64,000 nt of DNA, taken from positions 314,010-378,009 of the forward strand of contig NZ_JAEAMR010000003.1 in assembly GCF_015999245.1 (NCBI RefSeq), read 5' to 3'. The position numbers and the translations under genes were made by a program. This document shows, piece by piece, positions 51,154 through 61,059 of the stretch. Under the pieces are notes generated by a model that saw only the letters and a list, made by a program, of their open reading frames with translations, had not been told where the DNA came from and did no database searches. How positions within the stretch are numbered: position 1 is the stretch's first letter; every line of letters begins with the position of its first letter. The DNA is from Streptomyces sp. AV19 (GTDB taxonomy: Bacteria; Actinomycetota; Actinomycetes; Streptomycetales; Streptomycetaceae).

Positions 51154-52100
51154 GCGCCGCGCGAACGCACCGCTTCCCCTTCCCGTGGACCAACGTCTAC
51201 GGCCTCGCCCGTACGCTCGTCGCGCTCGGGACGATCGGCACCCTGGCCGCGTCCTCCACGGACACCCTGTTCCGCCCGGTGGCCACCCTCGGCGACTACC
51301 CGCCCTGCAGGTCGACCGCCGCGGCCAGCGTCTTCTGCCTCGCCGATTCGTCGCACGCCGGCCTCACCTGGATCCGGTGGATCTGCGTCGCCGTCCTCCT
51401 GGTCGTCGCCTCCGGCTGGCGCCCGCGCCTGACCGCGCTGCCCCACCTCTACATCAACTACAGCGTGTTCGACGGCATTTCGATCGTCGACGGCGGTGAC
51501 CAGATCGGCCTGGTGCTCTCCGTCCTGTTCGTCCTCCCGGCACTGGGCGACCCGCGCCGCTGGCACTGGCAGCCGCCCGTCCAGCTGGCGGAGGCCGGAC
51601 GTGTCCGCAAGGTCTTCGCCCTCCTGGGACTGAGCAGCCTGGTGGTGCTGAAGGCGCAGATGTGCGTCCTGTACTTCCAGGCCGCGGTGGCCAAGCTGCC
51701 GCACTCGGAGTGGGCCGACGGAACGGCCATGTGGTACTGGGGCACCAACCCCGACTTCGGCCCCGCGTCGTGGCTGAGCCACCTGGTGACCCCGGTCCTC
51801 TCCACGTCCTGGGGCGTGGCCGGGATGACCTGGATCCCGCTGGCGATCGAACTCTCCCTCGCCGTCAGCCCGTTGGTGCGCGGCCGGGCGCGGTGGTACG
51901 TGATGGCGGCGGGCCTGCTCTTCCACCTGTCCATCGCGGTGATGATGGGCCTGTGGAGCTTCGCGCTGGGCATGGCGGGCGGAATCCTGGTCCTGTGCGC
52001 CCCGCTGGGCGCGGGGCTGACCCTCACGCGGACGTCCGAGGAACCCGCCGCGCCGCCGGTGGACGTGGAGAAAGCGTCTAGGACTCCAGTTCGCGCTTGA
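51150..52100 (+). CDS. sdpB: SdpB family membrane protein (toxin maturation)
   Basis: 316 residues, ATG 51150 overlapping the sdpA stop. About seven membrane helices. NVYGLARTLVALGTIGTLAAS, LPHLYINYSVFDGISIVDGGDQIGLVLSVLFV and LYFQAAVAKLPHSEWADGTAMWYW match the HTTM/vitamin K carboxylase-like SdpB family. In Bacillus it acts with SdpA on the exported precursor. The last 23 bases overlap the convergent DUF1707 gene. Confidence 0.85.
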   Translation: MSAARTHRFPFPWTNVYGLARTLVALGTIGTLAASSTDTLFRPVATLGDYPPCRSTAAASVFCLADSSHAGLTWIRWICVAVLLVVASGWRPRLTALPHLYINYSVFDGISIVDGGDQIGLVLSVLFVLPALGDPRRWHWQPPVQLAEAGRVRKVFALLGLSSLVVLKAQMCVLYFQAAVAKLPHSEWADGTAMWYWGTNPDFGPASWLSHLVTPVLSTSWGVAGMTWIPLAIELSLAVSPLVRGRARWYVMAAGLLFHLSIAVMMGLWSFALGMAGGILVLCAPLGAGLTLTRTSEEPAAPPVDVEKASRTPVRA

Positions 52101-52686
52101 GCTTGCGGCGCTCCCAGGCGTTGGGGTGGCGTACGACGACGCCCCCCATGCCGGCGCTGCCGGTGACCCGGATCAGCGGCGTCCCGGGAGCCGGTTCACC
52201 GGCCGTGGTCCGGTTCCTGACGCCGCCCATGGAGGGATCCACCCGGTCCGTGTCCACGGCCCAGCCCTCCGGCACGATCATCTTGACCCCGCCCGTCTTG
52301 GCCTTCACCCGGATCTCGACCTCGGGCAGCCGGGTGGAGACCCGGGTGAAGTCGAGGACGGCCCCGCCCATGCCCGCGTTCACGGTGATGAGGGCCGGCA
52401 CCTTCCACGCCCCGGTGCGGACGACGCCGTGCATCCCGCCCTTGAGGTCGAGCGGTTCGCCCGGACCGGCCCCGGCGGCCGGCGGGAGATCGGCGACGAG
52501 CAGGGACAACTCCCCCTGGTCCTTGGCGTTCAGCGCCTTCTCCAGCCGGACGTCCAGCTCGGCGAAGTCGAGCCGCCCCTCGGCGGCGGCGTCCTGGAGG
52601 CGCTCCACGACGGCCTCCCGTTCGGCGTGGGAGGCGCGGAACACGGGGGAGCCGGGGGCGGCGGGTTCGGGAAGCTCGGCGGTCAT
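52078..52686 (-). CDS. DUF1707 protein with LiaF-like C-terminal domain
   Basis: 202 residues from ATG 52686. RASHAEREAVVERLQDAAAEGRLDFAELDVRLEKALNAKDQGELSLLVADLP (17-68) is the DUF1707 SHOCT-related domain. The rest (VKAKTGGVKMIVPEGWAVDT, GSAGMGGVVVRHP) is a beta-helical repeat as in cell-wall-active antibiotic response proteins. Such proteins may sense envelope stress, so the position beside a toxin system is suggestive, but they are common everywhere in Streptomyces. Confidence 0.85.
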   Translation of the reverse strand: MTAELPEPAAPGSPVFRASHAEREAVVERLQDAAAEGRLDFAELDVRLEKALNAKDQGELSLLVADLPPAAGAGPGEPLDLKGGMHGVVRTGAWKVPALITVNAGMGGAVLDFTRVSTRLPEVEIRVKAKTGGVKMIVPEGWAVDTDRVDPSMGGVRNRTTAGEPAPGTPLIRVTGSAGMGGVVVRHPNAWERRKLKRELES

Positions 52687-52721
52687 ACCGTCATGGTAAG
52701 GAAGGCGGGCGGCCGTTCGGG

Positions 52722-53444
52722 TCACACGGCGGAACCCAGCAGCCTGCCCACCGCGTAGGTCACCGCCATCGCGAGCGCCCCGCCGGCCACGTTGCGCACC
52801 ACCGCCGGGCGGACCGTGGCACCGCCGAGCCGGGCCCCGCTCCAGCCGGTGAGGACCAGCGCGACGAGCACGGAGGCGACGGTGACCGGCAGCCGCCAGC
52901 CGGCCGGCGGCAGCACCATCAGCAGCAGCGGCAGCAGGGCGCCCGCCGTGAAGGAGAGGAAGCTCGCCACGGCCGCGGCCCAGGGGTTGGTGAGCGCCTC
53001 GGGGTCGATGCCGAGCTCCACCCGGGCATGGGCCTTCAGGGCGTCCTTCCTGCTGAGCTGCCGGGCCGCCGCACGGGCCACACCACGGCTCAGCCCGCGC
53101 TGCCGCAGCTCCGCCGCCAGCGCGTTCAGCCCCTCCTCGGGGTGCTCGCGCAGCTCCCGCCGCTCCGTCTCCAGCGCGGCCCGCTGCGCGTCGCGCTGGG
53201 CGCAGACGGATACGTACTCCCCGGCCGCCATCGAGATCGAGCCGGCCAGCAGCCCCGCCAGGCCGGCCGTCAGCAGGGTGCCGCGGTGCTGCGTGGCACC
53301 GGCGACGCCGACGACGAGGCCGGCGGTGGACACCACTCCGTCGTTGGCGCCCAGGACCGAGGCGCGCAGCCAGTTCAGCCGTCCTTCGACGGCCCGGACG
53401 CGGCCTTCGTGGTGCGGGGGCCGCGGGGGCAGGTCGTCGCTCAC
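52722..53444 (-). CDS. VIT1/CCC1 family transporter
   Basis: 240 residues, GTG 53444. NWLRASVLGANDGVVSTAGLVVGVAGA (residues 24-50) and SISMAAGEYVSVCAQRDAQ are the VIT1/CCC1 signatures for iron and manganese transport into vacuoles; bacterial members probably export Fe or Mn from the cytoplasm. Five membrane helices and a cytoplasmic Arg/Glu-rich helical domain (90-160). No metal regulator is beside it. Confidence 0.9.
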   Translation of the reverse strand: MSDDLPPRPPHHEGRVRAVEGRLNWLRASVLGANDGVVSTAGLVVGVAGATQHRGTLLTAGLAGLLAGSISMAAGEYVSVCAQRDAQRAALETERRELREHPEEGLNALAAELRQRGLSRGVARAAARQLSRKDALKAHARVELGIDPEALTNPWAAAVASFLSFTAGALLPLLLMVLPPAGWRLPVTVASVLVALVLTGWSGARLGGATVRPAVVRNVAGGALAMAVTYAVGRLLGSAV

Positions 53445-53487
53445 CGGGCAAGAATCCCCTCGGCCCGGCCGGGGAGCGGGCAGGGCA

Positions 53488-53543
53488 CGCCGACCGGCCG
53501 GTCACCTCACCCCGCCGCCGACCGGCCGGTCACCTCACCCGCG
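53488..53543. repeat. 28-bp tandem duplication at the end of sdhB
   Basis: CGCCGACCGGCCGGTCACCT (53488) recurs at 53516; about 25 of 28 bases are the same, with only the last bases differing. The second copy contains the sdhB stop codon (minus strand, 53535-53537). Confidence 0.85.
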
Positions 53544-54289
53544 CCGCCCGCCCCCGCCCTTCACCGACGCCCGCAGGTACTCCCGGTTCAGCCGGCCTAT
53601 CGCCGACAGCGGGATCCCCTTCGGGCAGGCCGTCGCGCACTCGCCGGTGTTGGTGCAGCCGCCGAAGCCCTGGTCGTCCATGGTCGTGACCATGTCCAGC
53701 ACCCGCGACTCCCGCTCCGGCCCGCCCTGCGGCAGCACGTTCAGGTGGACGACCTTCGCCGAAGTGAAGAGCATCGCCGACCCGTTGGGGCAGGCCGCCA
53801 CGCACGCGCCGCAGCCGATGCACTCCGCGTGCTCGAAGGCCAGGTCGGCGGCCTCCTTGGGTACGGGGGTGGCGTGCGCCTCGGGCGCGGCCCCGGTCGG
53901 GACGGAGACGTAGCCGCCCGCGCCGATGATCCGGTCGAAGGCGGACCGGTCCACGACCAGGTCCTTCACCACCGGGAAGGCCGCCGCCCGCCAGGGCTCG
54001 ACGTCGATCGTGTCGCCGTCGCGGAAGTGCCGCATGTGGAGCTGGCAGGTCGTGGTCCGCTCCGGGCCGTGCGCCTGACCGTTGATGACCATGCCGCAGG
54101 CGCCGCAGATGCCCTCGCGGCAGTCGTGGTCGAAGGCCACCGGCTCGTCGCCGGCGAGGATCAGCTCCTCGTTGAGGTGGTCGAGCATCTCCAGGAACGA
54201 CATGTCCTCGCTGATGCCGTCCACCTCGTAGGTGGTCATGGCGCCGGCCGTGTCCGCGTCGCGCTGGCGCCAGATGCGCAGGGTGAGCT

Positions 54290-54293
<4 letters not shown>
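53535..54293 (-). CDS. sdhB: Succinate dehydrogenase / fumarate reductase iron-sulfur subunit
   Basis: 252 residues; GTG 54293 overlaps the sdhA stop (GTGA). The [2Fe-2S] ligands are in [19 protein letters not shown] near residues 57-75 and a Cys about 13 later. The C-terminal ferredoxin domain has [17 protein letters not shown] and [15 protein letters not shown] for the [3Fe-4S] and [4Fe-4S] clusters. It passes electrons from the flavoprotein to quinone. The 3' end overlaps a 28-bp duplication. Confidence 0.95.
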
Positions 54294-56236
<1,943 letters not shown>

Positions 56237-56239
56237 GGG

Positions 56240-56947
56240 TCAGCTCACGATTCCTGTCATGACGCCGATCGGGACGGCGACGAAGCCGAGGGTCAGCAGT
56301 GCGGCGAGGCCGTTCGCCGTGGCCTTGAACACCCGGTCGCGGCGGGGGGAGTTGGCGCCCAGCGTCTGGGCGGCGCTCCAGAAGCCGTGCCGGATGTGCA
56401 GGCCCAGGGCGAGCATCGCGGCGATGTAGAGGGCGTTCACGTACCAGCGGTCGAACGAGGCCACGAGGTTCTCGTAGGGGTGGCCGTGCTCCGCGCGGGG
56501 GTTCACGGTGAGCGTGGTGAGGTCGAGGATGTGCCAGACGATGAACAGGCCGAGGATGATCCCGCCCCAGCGCATGGTGCGCGTGGCGTAGCTCGTACGG
56601 GCCCGCCGGCGCTCGTACTTCGCGGGGCGCGCGGCGAGGTCGCGGCGGCTGAGCTGGTACGCGGCGACGCCGTGCAGCACGACGGACACGACGAGCGCGA
56701 CGCGCAGGATCCACAGGAACCACTCGTAGTGCAGGATCGGCTCGCCGATCGTGCGCAGCCAGTGCGCGTAGTGGTTGAACTCCCCGGCGCCGAAGAAGAT
56801 CTTCAGGTTGCCCACCATGTGGGCGACCAGGTACGCCAGCATGATCAGACCGGTGGCCGCCATGACCGCCTTCTTGCCGACGGTCGAGTGCCACACGAAG
56901 CCGATGAGGGACCGGGGGCGGTCCGCCCGGGTCGTCGCCAGTGCCAT
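56240..56947 (-). CDS. sdhC: Succinate dehydrogenase cytochrome b subunit
   Basis: 235 residues, ATG 56947, five hydrophobic helices. [37 protein letters not shown] (with a haem His) and [17 protein letters not shown] and [12 protein letters not shown] match the B-type SdhC that carries two haems and binds menaquinone. It anchors SdhAB to the membrane. First gene of the operon, divergent from a LysR gene. Confidence 0.93.
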   Translation of the reverse strand: MALATTRADRPRSLIGFVWHSTVGKKAVMAATGLIMLAYLVAHMVGNLKIFFGAGEFNHYAHWLRTIGEPILHYEWFLWILRVALVVSVVLHGVAAYQLSRRDLAARPAKYERRRARTSYATRTMRWGGIILGLFIVWHILDLTTLTVNPRAEHGHPYENLVASFDRWYVNALYIAAMLALGLHIRHGFWSAAQTLGANSPRRDRVFKATANGLAALLTLGFVAVPIGVMTGIVS

Positions 56948-57006
56948 GTCACCGACGCTAGGTCGGTAACCTTCGATGCGTCCAAGACATGGCGGAGCTG
57001 GTTTCC

Positions 57007-57021
57007 ATAGGCTCTGCCTAT
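57007..57021. promoter_or_regulatory. LysR-type operator between sdhC and the LysR gene
   Basis: ATAGGC (57007-57012) and GCCTAT (57016-57021) form a perfect inverted repeat with a 3-base spacer, which also reads ATAG-N7-CTAT. It lies 15 bases before the ATG at 57036 and 60 from the sdhC start, where a LysR regulator would be expected to bind. Confidence 0.6.
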
Positions 57022-57035
57022 CTACCCTTGTGGGA

Positions 57036-57929
57036 ATGCAACTCCAGCAGCTCCGCTACTTCGCGACCGTCGCCGAGCTCCGGCACTTCACCCGCGCCGC
57101 CGAGGCGCTGCACGTCGCGCAGCCGTCGCTGTCCCAGCAGATCCGCGCCCTGGAACGGGAGCTGGGCGCGGACCTCTTCCACCGGGCGCGCGGCAACATC
57201 ACGCTGACCGACGCGGGGGAGTCGCTGCTGCCGCTGGCGCGGCGGATCCTCGCCGACACGGACACCGCGCGGCGCGAGGTGCAGGAGGTGGCCCAGCTGC
57301 GGCGGGGACGGGTGCGGCTGGGGGCGCCGCCGAGTCTGTGCGCGAGCCTGGTGCCGGACGTGCTGCGCGCCTACCACGCCCGCTTCCCCGGGATCGAGCT
57401 CTTCATCGACGAGGGCGGGTCGCAGGACCTGGTGCGCAGCCTGGCGGCCGGGGGCCTGGACCTGGCCCTGATCATCACGCCGCTGGGCGTCGGCGGGCCC
57501 GCCCTGACGACGACGGAACTGCTCCGCGAGGACCTGGTCGTCGTCTCCTCCCCGTCCCTCCCCCCGCCCGTCCGCCGGGCCCGCATGCGCGTCGAGGACC
57601 TCCGCCGCCTGCCGATGGTGATGTTCCGCCGCGGCTACGACCTGCGCGAGATGACGATCGCCGCCTGCCGCTCGGCGGGCTTCGAGCCGTCGTTCACGGT
57701 GGAGGGCGGCGAGATGGACGCGGTGCTGGGCTTCGTCCGGGCGGGCCTGGGGGTGGCGGTGGTGCCGGGGATGGTGGCGGGGCGGTCGGGCCTGCGCGTG
57801 ACTCCCTTCGCCGGCGACCGCATGCGCCGGACGGTAGCGGTGGCCCACCGCAAGGACGCGCCTCCGCCGCGGGCGGCGCGGGAGTTGTGGGGGGTGTTGC
57901 TGGAACACCTCGGGGGTGGTGCGGGGTAG
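57036..57929 (+). CDS. LysR family transcriptional regulator
   Basis: 297 residues, ATG 57036. The N-terminal HTH is complete (LRYFATVAELRHFTRAAEALHVAQPSLSQQIRALERELGADLFHR). The effector domain spans 90-290 (RVRLGAPPSLCASLVPDVLRAYHARFPGIELFIDEGGSQDLV, AVLGFVRAGLGVAVVPGM). The pairing with sdhCAB is conserved in many Streptomyces, so it probably controls succinate dehydrogenase. Effector unknown. Confidence 0.93.
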   Translation: MQLQQLRYFATVAELRHFTRAAEALHVAQPSLSQQIRALERELGADLFHRARGNITLTDAGESLLPLARRILADTDTARREVQEVAQLRRGRVRLGAPPSLCASLVPDVLRAYHARFPGIELFIDEGGSQDLVRSLAAGGLDLALIITPLGVGGPALTTTELLREDLVVVSSPSLPPPVRRARMRVEDLRRLPMVMFRRGYDLREMTIAACRSAGFEPSFTVEGGEMDAVLGFVRAGLGVAVVPGMVAGRSGLRVTPFAGDRMRRTVAVAHRKDAPPPRAARELWGVLLEHLGGGAG

Positions 57930-57941
57930 GGGGTGCCCCCG

Positions 57942-58166
57942 GCCCGCCCTTTCACCGTTTCTCCCGGGGCTCCGCCCCTCGGCCCGGCACCGCGCTCCGC
58001 GCGGTGAGGCGGGGGCTGCGCCCCCTGCACCCCTGCCGGGGCTGCGCCCCGGACCCCATGTCGCGGCTTCGCCGCTCGTCCTCAAACGCCGGACGGGCTG
58101 AATCAGCCCGTCCGGCGTTTGAGGACAGCGCCCGAAGGGCGCTTCAGAAACGGTGAAAGGGCGGGC
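57942..58166. repeat. Intergenic GC-rich palindromic mosaic (copy C)
   Basis: The 242 bases between the LysR and crcB genes hold only repeat modules. The left end is GCCCGCCCTTTCACCGTTTC (57942-57961) and the right end is GAAACGGTGAAAGGGCGGGC (58147-58166), a perfect 20-bp inverted pair. Inside are TGAGGAC / GTCCTCA modules in both orientations. Confidence 0.85.
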
Positions 58167-58171
58167 CGGGG

Positions 58172-58528
58172 CTAGAACAACACGCCGCCCAGCCACCCAC
58201 CCCCGAACGCCGCCCCCACCCCCGCCCCCACACTCCCCACCACATTCAGCACCGCGAACCCCCGCCCCCCCTCCCGCACCAGCCGCAACGTCTCGTACGA
58301 AAACGTCGAATACGTCGTCAACGCCCCACAGAACCCCGTCCCCAGCAACAGCCGGACAGACCCGGGCACGGCCCCCGTCAGCACGCCGAGAACGAAACAC
58401 CCCACCACATTCACCGTGAACGTCCCCCACGGGAACACCGAGTCGTGCCGCGCCTGCACCGCCCGGTCGGTCAGGTAACGCAGCGGCGCGCCGGCCATCG
58501 CGCCGGCGACGACGAGGAGCCAGTTCAC
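58172..58528 (-). CDS. crcB: CrcB/Fluc family fluoride exporter
   Basis: 118 residues; GTG 58528 overlaps the stop of the DUF190 gene. Four helices; [32 protein letters not shown] and [17 protein letters not shown] are the CrcB motifs, including the Asn of the fluoride path and the Phe-box TTYSTFS. Fluc channels are dual-topology dimers; a gene pair (this and 58851) usually makes a heterodimer of opposite orientation. Confidence 0.93.
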   Translation of the reverse strand: MNWLLVVAGAMAGAPLRYLTDRAVQARHDSVFPWGTFTVNVVGCFVLGVLTGAVPGSVRLLLGTGFCGALTTYSTFSYETLRLVREGGRGFAVLNVVGSVGAGVGAAFGGGWLGGVLF

Positions 58529-58854
58529 CCGCGGTGGACCTCGGTCGCGTCGAGGGTCACCAGACCCCGGCCGTCGAGGAGTTCGTCCAGGACGGGCAGA
58601 AACCCCCGCACCCGCTCCTCCGCGTCCACGATCACCACCGCCACCGGCAACTCCTCGCTCAGCGACAGCAGCCGCGCCGTGTGCACCCGCGACGACGCCC
58701 CGAAGCCCTCGATCCCGCGGAAGACGCTCGCCCCCGCGAGCCCGGCCCGGTGCGCCCGGTGCACGATCTCGGAATAGAGCGGCCGGCCATGCGACGCCCC
58801 GGCCGTGTCGGACTCGCCGACGCAAACCGTCAGACGCAGCGCGGACGCGCTCAC
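58525..58854 (-). CDS. DUF190 domain protein
   Basis: 109 residues; GTG 58854. [47 protein letters not shown] is the DUF190 (GlnB-like fold) signature, with [36 protein letters not shown]. It is often encoded with crcB genes and is thought to help fluoride resistance or regulate the channel. Overlaps both flanking crcB genes by 4 bases. Confidence 0.93.
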   Translation of the reverse strand: MSASALRLTVCVGESDTAGASHGRPLYSEIVHRAHRAGLAGASVFRGIEGFGASSRVHTARLLSLSEELPVAVVIVDAEERVRGFLPVLDELLDGRGLVTLDATEVHRG

Positions 58855-59285
58855 CGCACCCTCCCCACGAGAACCCGGCGCGTCGCACCCGCCGCCGCCC
58901 ACACCGCCACCAGCGCGGCGAGCGGCGTCGCGACCAGGTACGCCAGCCCCGTCCCGGCCCGCCCGTCCGCGACGAAGCGCTGGAAGTCGACCGCGTAGGC
59001 GGAGAAGGTGGTGTAGCCGCCCAGCACGCCCGTGCCGAGGAACGGCCGGAGCAGCCGGTGCGGCGCGCCGAGGCCGTCGATCGCCGCCATCAGGACGCCG
59101 ATCAGCGCACAGCCGGTCGCGTTGACGAGGAACGTGGTCCACGGGAAGGCCCCGGCCGCCGTCGGCCACAGCAGTCCCGCCCCGTAGCGGGCCGCCGCGC
59201 CGAGCCCGCCGCCGAGGGACACGGCGCAGACCACGGGCCCCTGCCCGTCACCGCGCCTCGTCCTCGTGGTCCTCGTGCCGCTCAC
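58851..59285 (-). CDS. crcB: CrcB/Fluc family fluoride exporter, second subunit
   Basis: 144 residues, GTG 59285. [35 protein letters not shown] and [18 protein letters not shown]. The motif after TTFS is altered (AYAVD instead of TFSxE) compared with the other copy, and the N-terminal tail is longer. The difference is normal for heterodimer partners. I see no fluoride riboswitch upstream; the stop of the StyA-like gene is only 10 bases away. Confidence 0.92.
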   Translation of the reverse strand: MSGTRTTRTRRGDGQGPVVCAVSLGGGLGAAARYGAGLLWPTAAGAFPWTTFLVNATGCALIGVLMAAIDGLGAPHRLLRPFLGTGVLGGYTTFSAYAVDFQRFVADGRAGTGLAYLVATPLAALVAVWAAAGATRRVLVGRVR

Positions 59286-59294
59286 CCGGCCACG

Positions 59295-60527
59295 CTATCC
59301 CAGGGCAGCGAGGTAGGCCTCCGCGCGGTCCGCGTCCAGCAGCCAGTCCCGGTACCCGGCCGGGTCGGGGAAGCCGTTGACGTAGCGGTGGGCGATGGCG
59401 GGGCGGTCGGCCGCGGCGGTCAGCACGGCCCGGACGTGCGGCGGCAGCGGCCGCAGCATGGTGTTGGTGAAGGCCACGGTGTGCCGGGCCCGCTCCCACC
59501 AGGGAGCGAACGCCTCGTGCATCCACGCCCGGTCGAACGGCCGGTCGCCGCGGGCGAGGACGGCCCGCAGATACTGGTCGGCGCAGTGCGCCGCGTTGTT
59601 GGAGCCCTGCCCCGTGAGCGGGTCGTTGAGGACGACCGCGTCCGCCATGCCCAGCACGTACGACTCCGGGGCCACCTCGGCGACCGGATGGCGCACGACG
59701 GGGACGAAGGCCCCGGTCAGCACGGCCCCGGCGTCCGTCGGCACGGCAGCCGCGCACCGTTCGTACTCCCAGGGCGCCCAGGCGCGCATCAGCTCCAGCG
59801 AGCGCTCCAGGGCCTCCGCCGGGCCCGGCCGGTCGCGCCAGCGGTCGAACGGGCCGTCCGGGACGGCCTCCCACAGCAGCATCGAGCACGGCCCGGACAG
59901 CGTCAGCCCGGGCAGGACCATCAGCTCGCCCACCCCCGGACAGCCGGTCATCCGCATGTGCGAAGGCCACCGCGGATGCGGCGCGACGCCGTGCACATAG
60001 AGGACGGCGAGGGCACGCTGCGGGGCGGTGAAGGGGCTGTGGCGCCCGTCGCGGCCGAAGATCCCGCCCAGGTCGCCGCGTCCGGAGGCCACCAGCGTCA
60101 GGTCGTGGGCCGCGGCCAGCGCCGGCAGGTCGTCCGCGGTCACCGAGCGGTACTCGGCCCGGCCGCCCTCCTCCTCGAACAGCTCCAGCCAGCGGGCCGT
60201 CTTCAGCCGCAGGTCCACCGACTGGGCCGGCGCCTCCAGGTCGGCGGCGATCGTCCGGGCGGCCACCCCCGGCGGGTCGGCGGTGGTCAGCCGCATGCCC
60301 TCGATCCAGGGGGTCTCCATGTCCCACAGGTTCAGCCCGGCCGCCCGCTCCAGGGCGCGGGCCGGGGCGAACATCTGCTGCGTGGACTGCACCCGGCCCG
60401 CGCGGATCTCCTCCGGCCCGCGGTCGGAGACCAGCAGCACGTCGTAGTCCCCGGGCGCGGCCCGGAGGAGTCCCAGAGCCAGGTGCAGTCCCGCCTGCCC
60501 CGCACCGACGATCGCGATCCTGCGCAT
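59295..60527 (-). CDS. FAD-dependent monooxygenase, styrene monooxygenase StyA-like
   Basis: 410 residues, ATG 60527 with GGGAGG upstream. IVGAGQAGLHLALGLL (FAD site, residues 5-20), VQSTQQMFAPARALERAAGLNLW and the C-terminal NDPLTGQGSNNAAHCADQYLRAVL match StyA/SMOA proteins. These are two-component enzymes that need a separate flavin reductase (StyB) for reduced FAD and epoxidise alkenes or oxidise indole. No reductase is encoded in the neighbourhood. The crcB gene follows after 9 bases. Confidence 0.85.
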   Translation of the reverse strand: MRRIAIVGAGQAGLHLALGLLRAAPGDYDVLLVSDRGPEEIRAGRVQSTQQMFAPARALERAAGLNLWDMETPWIEGMRLTTADPPGVAARTIAADLEAPAQSVDLRLKTARWLELFEEEGGRAEYRSVTADDLPALAAAHDLTLVASGRGDLGGIFGRDGRHSPFTAPQRALAVLYVHGVAPHPRWPSHMRMTGCPGVGELMVLPGLTLSGPCSMLLWEAVPDGPFDRWRDRPGPAEALERSLELMRAWAPWEYERCAAAVPTDAGAVLTGAFVPVVRHPVAEVAPESYVLGMADAVVLNDPLTGQGSNNAAHCADQYLRAVLARGDRPFDRAWMHEAFAPWWERARHTVAFTNTMLRPLPPHVRAVLTAAADRPAIAHRYVNGFPDPAGYRDWLLDADRAEAYLAALG

Positions 60528-60653
60528 CGTTGCCTCCCGCACCGATCGGTCCCACGTCCCTTGTAGCGGTGCGGCGCGGCGACTGTACAGACGACACCCG
60601 GGTGCCACCGGATCCGCGGTGACCGTGCTCCGTCACCCGTCCGCCTCATGCAA

Positions 60654-60681
60654 TGAAACCTTTGCGGTCAACGGACGTTGA
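60654..60681 (+). promoter_or_regulatory. BldN-like promoter for the chaplin gene
   Basis: TGAAAC (60654-60659) and CGTTGA (60676-60681) are 16 bases apart. The BldN consensus I know is CGTAAC-N16-CGTTGA, so the -10 is perfect and the -35 matches 4 of 6. Chaplin genes are known BldN targets, but the assignment here rests on the match alone. Confidence 0.5.
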
Positions 60682-60747
60682 TCCGGACTCCGGCCTTTTA
60701 CGGCCGTGAGTTCGACCCTGTCAGACCGAACAAAGGTGTCACCCCCC

Positions 60748-60987
60748 ATGTCACGAATCGCCAAGGCAGCCGTCCTCACCGCCACCGTGGGCGCCACTCT
60801 GGCCGGCGTCACTGGCACCGCTCTCGCCGACGCCGACGCGAAGGGGGCCGCCGTCGGCTCCCCGGGTGTCGTCTCCGGGAACGTGATCCAGATCCCGATC
60901 CACCTCCCGATCAACCTCTGCGGCAACACCATCGACATCGTCGGCCTGCTGAACGCGGCGAGCGGGAACGTCTGCGTCAGCAAGTGA
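60748..60987 (+). CDS. Short chaplin (surface-active developmental protein)
   Basis: 79 residues, ATG 60748 with AAAGGTG upstream. Signal peptide 1-27 (ending ALA), then about 52 mature residues with SPGVVSGNVIQIPIHLPINLCGNTIDIVGLLN and a final VCVSK. Cys58 and Cys76 are the two conserved chaplin cysteines. Short chaplins (ChpD-H type) assemble into amyloid fibres on aerial hyphae, lowering surface tension. It fixes the organism as a streptomycete-like bacterium. Confidence 0.93.
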   Translation: MSRIAKAAVLTATVGATLAGVTGTALADADAKGAAVGSPGVVSGNVIQIPIHLPINLCGNTIDIVGLLNAASGNVCVSK

Positions 60988-61014
60988 CCCGTTCGCTTCC
61001 ACGGCCGGAAGCAA

Positions 61015-61048
61015 CTGCGGGGCCGTCCCACCCGGGACGGCCCCGCAG
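61015..61048. terminator. Terminator between chaplin and LuxR genes
   Basis: CTGCGGGGCCGTCCC (61015-61029) and GGGACGGCCCCGCAG (61034-61048) form a perfect 15-bp stem with a 4-base loop. It serves the convergent chaplin and LuxR genes. Confidence 0.85.
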
Positions 61049-61059
61049 TGCTGTCCGGG

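Noticed and set aside
59286..59400. Fluoride riboswitch upstream of the crcB genes
   Set aside because: The leader is only about 10 bases after the StyA-like stop and shows no conserved aptamer pattern; the genes may instead be read from the upstream transcript.
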